Shown: positions 60,321 through 64,000 of the stretch, piece by piece
Position numbering within the stretch: position 1 is the first letter of the stretch
Layout of the letters: each line of letters starts with the position of its first letter
NCBI GenBank assembly: GCA_029194725.1
Contig: JARFXQ010000005.1
Location: 1 to 64,000 of the forward strand
Direction of reading: 5' to 3'
Length of the DNA: 64,000 bases
From: Nitrospira sp.
Lineage (GTDB): Bacteria > Nitrospirota > Nitrospiria > Nitrospirales > Nitrospiraceae
Notes under the pieces: model-generated
What the model was told of the DNA's origin: nothing
Databases searched by the model: none
Seen by the model: the letters and a program-made list of their open reading frames with translations, nothing else
Position numbers and translations under genes: made by a program

Positions 60321-61646
60321 ATGGGTCAACGACTGTGTAGTACGTTGTTCTGCCTCGCGATGGCGGGCAGCGGTATCTTTACCGGAGAATCCTTACGAGC
60401 GGCGCAATCGACGAGTGTCGGTCCAGATCCAGCTGCACGAGTCTCCACAGCGTCGGCACCGGCTCTCCGATTGAGCATCGAAGAGGCGATCGGGCTCTTT
60501 TTACGTCAGAACCTCGATCTTTTAATCGCGAAATACGGGATTGATCTCAGCAAGGGACGGCAGATTACCGCCCGACTATTTCCGAATCCTGTTGCCTCAA
60601 TGGGACTGGTGAGCTCTCCTGTCCAGGGCCGCACGCTGGGGAACAGTGGCCAGATCACTCCGCAGATCCAGCAGCTGTTCGAGTTGGCGGGCAAACGAGG
60701 CTATCGGATCGAGGGCGCCGAATATGGAGTGCAGTCTGCGGAGGCTGCCTTCGAAGATGCAGTTCGACAACTGAGTTTCGCCGTTAAAGATGCCTACTAC
60801 CGTGTCCAACTGGCGCGGAGACGGTTGGTTTTGGCGGAAGAAAATAGGGATCGCTTCTCTCGGATCCTCGATGTCAATACGATTCGATTCAAGAAGGGCT
60901 ATATTGCCGAGGTTGATTTGATCCGCATCCGGTTGCAGTTTATCGATTTCCACTCCCAAGTGATTCAGGCTATTCAAGAAGAGCAGTCCGCTCGATCGGA
61001 TCTTCGGCAATTGTTACGAGTTTCACCGGCGCGCGAATTGGAGCTCACCACCGAGCTGGATTACAGGCGTGTGGACCCCGACATCGTCAAGCTCCGTGCT
61101 GTTGCCGTCGACGGACGACCAGATGTCCGTGCGAAGCGCTCTACCCTGTCACAGCGCGAGGCCGAACTGAAGCTCGCCAAAGCCTACAGGATTCCCGATG
61201 TCACCATCGGGGCGGGCTATGGCACCCAAGGCTCGCAAGGACCCGACAACCCTAATCAGATGGCTTTCAGTCTAGGTGTGCCGTTGCCGTTGTTCAATCG
61301 AAATCAAGGCGGTATCATGCAGGCGGAAGCCGCGATGCAGGTTGCGGGGGCGGACCTCGACAAGACGCTGAATCAAGTCGAGAATCAAGTGGATGTCGCC
61401 TATCGCAACTTGATAGAAAGCCGACGATTGGCCGAAGCGTACCTGGGAGGCGTGCTTGATGATGCGCGATCGGCGATCGCGATCGTGGAGCGAGCCTATG
61501 AACGGGGTGGAGTCACTCTGCTTGATTTGCTCGATGCGGCCAGGACATCGAGGGCGATTCAGCAAAGCTACATAGAAGCGCTGTTTAATTACCAACGGAA
61601 TGTGATTCAACTGGAGAGTGCTGTCGGACAGGACATCGCATCATGA
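60321..61646 (+). CDS. TolC-family outer-membrane efflux protein (CzcC-like)
   Basis: 441 residues. A signal peptide (~1-27) and two repeats of long TolC-type helices: LRLSIEEAIGLFLRQNLDLL, LAKAYRIPDVTIGAGYGTQG and FSLGVPLPLFNRNQGGIMQA, then ERAYERGGVTLLDLLDAART. It forms the outer-membrane duct of a tripartite pump. The next gene encodes an adaptor and overlaps or nearly touches its end, followed by an RND pump gene. The trio is in the order of czcCBA, so heavy-metal export is the likely role, although the metal is not defined. Confidence 0.9.
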   Translation: MGQRLCSTLFCLAMAGSGIFTGESLRAAQSTSVGPDPAARVSTASAPALRLSIEEAIGLFLRQNLDLLIAKYGIDLSKGRQITARLFPNPVASMGLVSSPVQGRTLGNSGQITPQIQQLFELAGKRGYRIEGAEYGVQSAEAAFEDAVRQLSFAVKDAYYRVQLARRRLVLAEENRDRFSRILDVNTIRFKKGYIAEVDLIRIRLQFIDFHSQVIQAIQEEQSARSDLRQLLRVSPARELELTTELDYRRVDPDIVKLRAVAVDGRPDVRAKRSTLSQREAELKLAKAYRIPDVTIGAGYGTQGSQGPDNPNQMAFSLGVPLPLFNRNQGGIMQAEAAMQVAGADLDKTLNQVENQVDVAYRNLIESRRLAEAYLGGVLDDARSAIAIVERAYERGGVTLLDLLDAARTSRAIQQSYIEALFNYQRNVIQLESAVGQDIAS

Positions 61647-61686
61647 TTCAGCCGGTAAAAATCGGGTTGAGGTCTCAGATTCACAG

Positions 61687-62856
61687 ATGAACGGCTTTCT
61701 GAGGTATTCCTGCAAGTTTTTCTCCAAGCTTTCCGTAGCCCTCACCTTAACCTTGATCCTCTTCTTGCTCTCCACATGCGGTCAAAGCGACCAGCCTTCG
61801 AGACTCGATGCGGCGACACATGAGCCTGTTAAGAATGGGACTCTGTCACACGTCGAGACGATGATCGTCGAGTTCGGGTCATCTCGACAAGACTTAACAT
61901 TGTCGGGCAAGATCGCCTATGGTGAGGATCGGTACTCGCGGATTTCCTCCCCTTTACGGGGATATGTCGTGGAAGTGCGAGCTCGTCTGGGGGGAAGGGT
62001 AAGAGCCGGGGATATCCTACTCATCGTGGATAGTCCAGATATCGCCCAGGCGTACTCAGAATATGTCAAAGAGGACTCTGAATTGCAGTATGCTACGAGA
62101 GCGTACGAGTTGGCCAAGGATCTCTACGAAGACAAGGCGCTCCCGCTGAAAGATTTGAAACTGGCCGAAAATGAATTGATCAAAGCCAGAGCGGAGTTCC
62201 GCCGGGCGAAAGAACGGTTGCTTTCGCTCAGGATTGCGCCGGAAGAGCTGCGCAAACCGCTGGATAAACAGCAGATCACATCTCGATTTGAGCTGAAGAG
62301 TCCGTTGTCCGGGGTTGTTGTCGAACGTACCGTTACGCCCGGTCAGTCGGTGACCGGAGATGCCGACCATGTGTTGTTCACCATCGCCGATCTCGACGTG
62401 CTGCAGGTTGTGGCAGATGTCTACGAACGGGATCTCGCGCTCGTTCGGGAAGGCCAGTCGGCTGTCGTGAAAGTTGAAGCTTACCCTGACGCTGATTTTC
62501 CGGCCAAAGTCATAGCGGTGGGAGATGTGGTCGATCCTGTGACCAGAACGATCAAGGTTCGAGCTCTCGTCAAGAATGAGGCGCACGAACTGAAGCCGGA
62601 AATGTTTGCTCGGTTGCAACTCGACGTCAGCGGTACCGGACCATTTCTTACCGTGCCGCGCGAAGCGGTCCTGGAAATGGACGGCAAGCAGTTTGTCTAT
62701 GTGGTTGAAGCAGACAGACGGTATGTAAAGCGGGAAGTGAGGACCGCGAATATCTCGCCGAATCAGACTCGCGTCATCGAAGGGCTGACACAGGGAGAGC
62801 GGATCGTGACGAAGGGCGCCGTCTTGATAAAAGGGGAACAGGTCAAGGGCACATAA
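61687..62856 (+). CDS. RND periplasmic adaptor lipoprotein (CzcB/CusB-like)
   Basis: About 389 residues from ATG 61687. The lipobox is LLSTCGQ (Cys ~32). The adaptor fold shows the first barrel-hybrid strand (ISSPLRGYVVEVRARLGGRV, RAGDILLIVDSPD), a helical hairpin (~120-175), the second half (FELKSPLSGVVVERTVTPGQ), the beta-barrel (VIAVGDVVDPVTRTIKVRAL) and the membrane-proximal end (VPREAVLEMDGKQFVYVVEA). It links the inner-membrane pump to the TolC-type duct. The upstream frame is open to 61618 but lacks a ribosome site. No Met-rich metal site like CusB's N-terminus is visible. Confidence 0.88.
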   Translation: MNGFLRYSCKFFSKLSVALTLTLILFLLSTCGQSDQPSRLDAATHEPVKNGTLSHVETMIVEFGSSRQDLTLSGKIAYGEDRYSRISSPLRGYVVEVRARLGGRVRAGDILLIVDSPDIAQAYSEYVKEDSELQYATRAYELAKDLYEDKALPLKDLKLAENELIKARAEFRRAKERLLSLRIAPEELRKPLDKQQITSRFELKSPLSGVVVERTVTPGQSVTGDADHVLFTIADLDVLQVVADVYERDLALVREGQSAVVKVEAYPDADFPAKVIAVGDVVDPVTRTIKVRALVKNEAHELKPEMFARLQLDVSGTGPFLTVPREAVLEMDGKQFVYVVEADRRYVKREVRTANISPNQTRVIEGLTQGERIVTKGAVLIKGEQVKGT

Positions 62857-62904
62857 CCGCCAAGTGTGTCCTGCCTCAATAGCGCCGCTAAGTACGATGT
62901 ATTC

Positions 62905-64000
62905 ATGATCGTTAGAATCGTCGAGATCTCACTGGTACAGCGGTTCTTGGTCTGCACATTCGGGGTTCTGCTCCTATTCGGTGGTCTCTACGCATTTCAT
63001 CTCCTCGACATTGTGGCCTATCCTGATCCTTCCCCTCCGATGGTGGAGTTGATCACCCAACTTCCTGGATATTCAGCCGAGGAAGTTGAGCGGCAAATTA
63101 CCATCCCTATTGAAGTCGCCTTGAATGGCACCCCTGGATTAACCGATGTCCGGTCGCTCTCGATTTTTGGTCTCAGCGACGTCAAGGTGTACTTTGACTT
63201 CGACACCGGCATCTTTCAAGATCGCCAGGAAGTGTTGAATCGGCTCAACTCCGTTCAACTGCCTCAAGGTGTACAACCCGTGCTTTCTCCCTGGTGGACC
63301 ATCGCCGAGATCTATCGGTATGAGTTGATGGGGCAAGACAGGAGTGTGACCGATCTCAAGACCATTCAGGACTGGCAGGTCCGACAGGCGTTCAAACGTG
63401 TGCCGGGTGTCATCGACGTGACGACGTTCGGTGGCACCACGAAGGAATATCATGTCGATATTGATCCGGAGAAACTGATCAGCTACGGCGTCAACCTTTC
63501 TCAAGTCATGGCCGCTTTGGCGAACAGCAACGCCAATGTCGGGGGCAACTATTTGACGATCGGCGAGCAGAGCTACAACATTAGAGGGTTGGGTCTCATC
63601 AACGATCTCGATGATATTGAAAACGTGATGGTGACTGAGAAAGATGGAACGCCGATCTTCGTCAAGACCTTGGGAACGGTGACCGTAGGGCATCGCGTGC
63701 GCCTGGGAAAGGTGGGGATCGATGATCGAGATGACGTGGTGGAAGGAGTCGTGCTCCAGCAACGTGGCTATAAGGCCTTACCGGTCCTCGATAAAGTACG
63801 AGCCAAGGTTGAGGAGTTGAATGGGTTGAAACTCCCATCCGGAGTTAAGATCAAGACATTCTATGATCGAACCGCTTTGATCAACACGACCGTGAAGACA
63901 GTCACGGACATTCTTATCAGCGGCATGGTGCTCGTGTTCATAGTCTTGATCGTCTTTCTCGGGGACCTCCGCGCGGCGTTTATCGTCGCGCTGACCATTC
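62905..64000 (+). CDS. RND efflux pump, inner-membrane subunit (CzcA/CusA-like), 3' end outside window
   Basis: 365 codons are visible and the gene continues beyond the right edge. TM1 is RFLVCTFGVLLLFGGLYAFH; the porter domain opens IVAYPDPSPPMVELITQLPG with YSAEEVERQITIPIE, which is the CzcA/CusA signature. SLSIFGLSDVKVYFD, VPGVIDVTTFGG and RTALINTTVKTVTDILISGM lead into TM2. The ATG at 62905 lies ~50 bases after the adaptor gene. The TM4 acidic residues that separate Czc from Cus types lie outside the window, so the metal cannot be called. Confidence 0.92.
   Translation, partial: MIVRIVEISLVQRFLVCTFGVLLLFGGLYAFHLLDIVAYPDPSPPMVELITQLPGYSAEEVERQITIPIEVALNGTPGLTDVRSLSIFGLSDVKVYFDFDTGIFQDRQEVLNRLNSVQLPQGVQPVLSPWWTIAEIYRYELMGQDRSVTDLKTIQDWQVRQAFKRVPGVIDVTTFGGTTKEYHVDIDPEKLISYGVNLSQVMAALANSNANVGGNYLTIGEQSYNIRGLGLINDLDDIENVMVTEKDGTPIFVKTLGTVTVGHRVRLGKVGIDDRDDVVEGVVLQQRGYKALPVLDKVRAKVEELNGLKLPSGVKIKTFYDRTALINTTVKTVTDILISGMVLVFIVLIVFLGDLRAAFIVALTI

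Overview
The window reads as chromosomal DNA of a Gram-negative, biofilm-forming bacterium. My best guess is a Nitrospira-like member of the Nitrospirota. The clues are moderately high GC, outer-membrane export and efflux proteins, an exosortase/PEP-CTERM system, and the particular mix of exopolysaccharide (EPS) genes. The genus is an inference from gene style, not from a marker gene.

Layout. (1) 1-4360: left arm. It holds the start of a periplasmic-binding-type protein, a TIR-GTPase fusion with a membrane segment, decayed mobile-element debris, an excisionase-like HTH gene and a tyrosine integrase. The integrase reading frame ends inside tRNA-Phe(GAA), so this looks like the tRNA-proximal end of an integrated island. 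(2) 4549-6681: regulatory gateway. It holds a NarL/LuxR-type response regulator, a ~600-bp leader with a perfect inverted repeat, a NusG/RfaH-like factor and an orphan IS3-OrfA-like HTH protein. (3) 6721-42190: one ~35-kb co-directional EPS/exosortase locus. It encodes export lipoprotein, OM barrel, Wzc-type kinase, priming transferase, deacetylases, Asn-synthase-like amidotransferase, ACP plus acyl ligase, a NadE homologue, exosortase and EpsI. These are followed by acyl/aminoacyl transferases, aminotransferase, glycosyltransferases, O-antigen-ligase-like and Wzx-like proteins, a PaaK-like ligase and CapA. (4) 42241-55467: a secreted-protein zone. It holds a secreted lectin/lyase-like protein, two more glycosyltransferases, a PrsR-type sigma-54 activator, a small PEP-CTERM protein, IS3 remnants, and a repeated neighbourhood of BACON/Fn3 proteins and Fn3 lipoproteins. 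Part of that neighbourhood is a tandem duplication. An OM barrel closes the zone. (5) 55488-64000: a Ski2/HelY-like helicase split into two genes in reversed order, glgC, a small coiled-coil protein, and a CzcCBA/Cus-type RND efflux operon running off the right edge.

How the parts fit. The priming transferase would load the first sugar on undecaprenyl phosphate. Glycosyltransferases extend the unit, the Wzx/Wzy-like proteins flip and polymerise it, and the Wzc, Wza and barrel proteins export it. Deacetylases, the LbH and CelD-type acetyltransferases, FemAB, the ACP/ligase pair and SGNH proteins would decorate the polymer. Exosortase/EpsI would process PEP-CTERM proteins, whose expression is probably set by PrsR. 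Secreted BACON/Fn3 and lectin-like proteins are plausible matrix partners. The most unusual points are the TIR-GTPase, the order-swapped split helicase, the duplicated BACON/Fn3-lipoprotein unit with its thrice-seen terminator boundary, and the NadE, ACP and ligase genes embedded in the EPS operon.
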